From Rhizopus arrhizus (lineage: Eukaryota > Mucoromycota > Mucoromycetes > Mucorales > Rhizopodaceae): a stretch of 64,000 bases of DNA. The stretch is taken from NCBI GenBank assembly GCA_024220505.1, contig JAKZZE010000010.1, positions 1,302,001-1,366,000 on the forward strand, written 5' to 3'. The notes below the pieces were generated by a model. It saw only the letters and a program-made list of their open reading frames with translations, was not told the origin of the DNA and searched no databases. The position numbers were made by a program, and so were the translations under genes. The number at the start of each line of letters is the position of its first letter. The stretch's first letter is position 1. Below, in pieces: positions 61,915 to 64,000 of the stretch.

Positions 61915-64000
<2,086 letters not shown>

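Overview
The window looks like nuclear DNA of an early-diverging fungus, most likely Mucoromycota (Mucorales). Three things point there: AT-rich DNA with many short (about 45-80 nt) GT-AG introns; a CotH-type spore-coat/invasin protein; and decayed LINEs and DD34E transposons between compact housekeeping genes. Coding regions were assembled by hand from splice-compatible open frames. Where exon lengths are quoted, they sum to an intact reading frame unless stated.

Layout. 1-7.3 kb: 3' end of an unknown gene, a small membrane protein (-), alpha-actinin (+), NADH-cytochrome b5 reductase (+) and a possibly myristoylated SAM methyltransferase (-). 7.2-10.3 kb: a gene-poor interval. 10.3-22.1 kb: a zinc-finger regulator, ribosomal protein eL36, an MIT-domain protein, ETF:ubiquinone oxidoreductase, cysteine dioxygenase (-), SGF29 of SAGA (-) and a CotH protein. 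22.1-26.2 kb: relic sequence around one small secreted Cys-rich peptide gene. 26.2-38 kb: a DDAH-like hydrolase, a TLDc/OXR1 protein and the very large RAV1/rabconnectin-3 gene (-), which fills 29.3-38.0 kb. 38.2-42.9 kb: a decayed LINE plus the 3' tail of a second one. 44.5-47.5 kb: convergent GGPP synthase (+) and ALG11 (-). 47.5-58.2 kb: an accessory region with a LINE tail, a Tc1/mariner element with clear terminal repeats, a second dead Tc1-like transposase, and two stretches carrying PD-(D/E)XK nuclease-like signatures. 58.3-64 kb: CDC20 (-), with an apparent 1-nt frameshift, and a tandem AAA ATPase (+) that runs off the end.

The genes do not form one pathway. Several touch mitochondrial or ER redox and lipid metabolism (CBR, ETF-QO, GGPPS, ALG11), sulfur/arginine-derivative metabolism (CDO, DDAH), or vacuolar acidification (RAV1). 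The best leads for new biology are the PD-(D/E)XK-like locus at 54.6-56.9 kb, the AAA ATPase whose second Walker B motif reads DQ instead of DE, and the 13-nt microexons in two unrelated genes.
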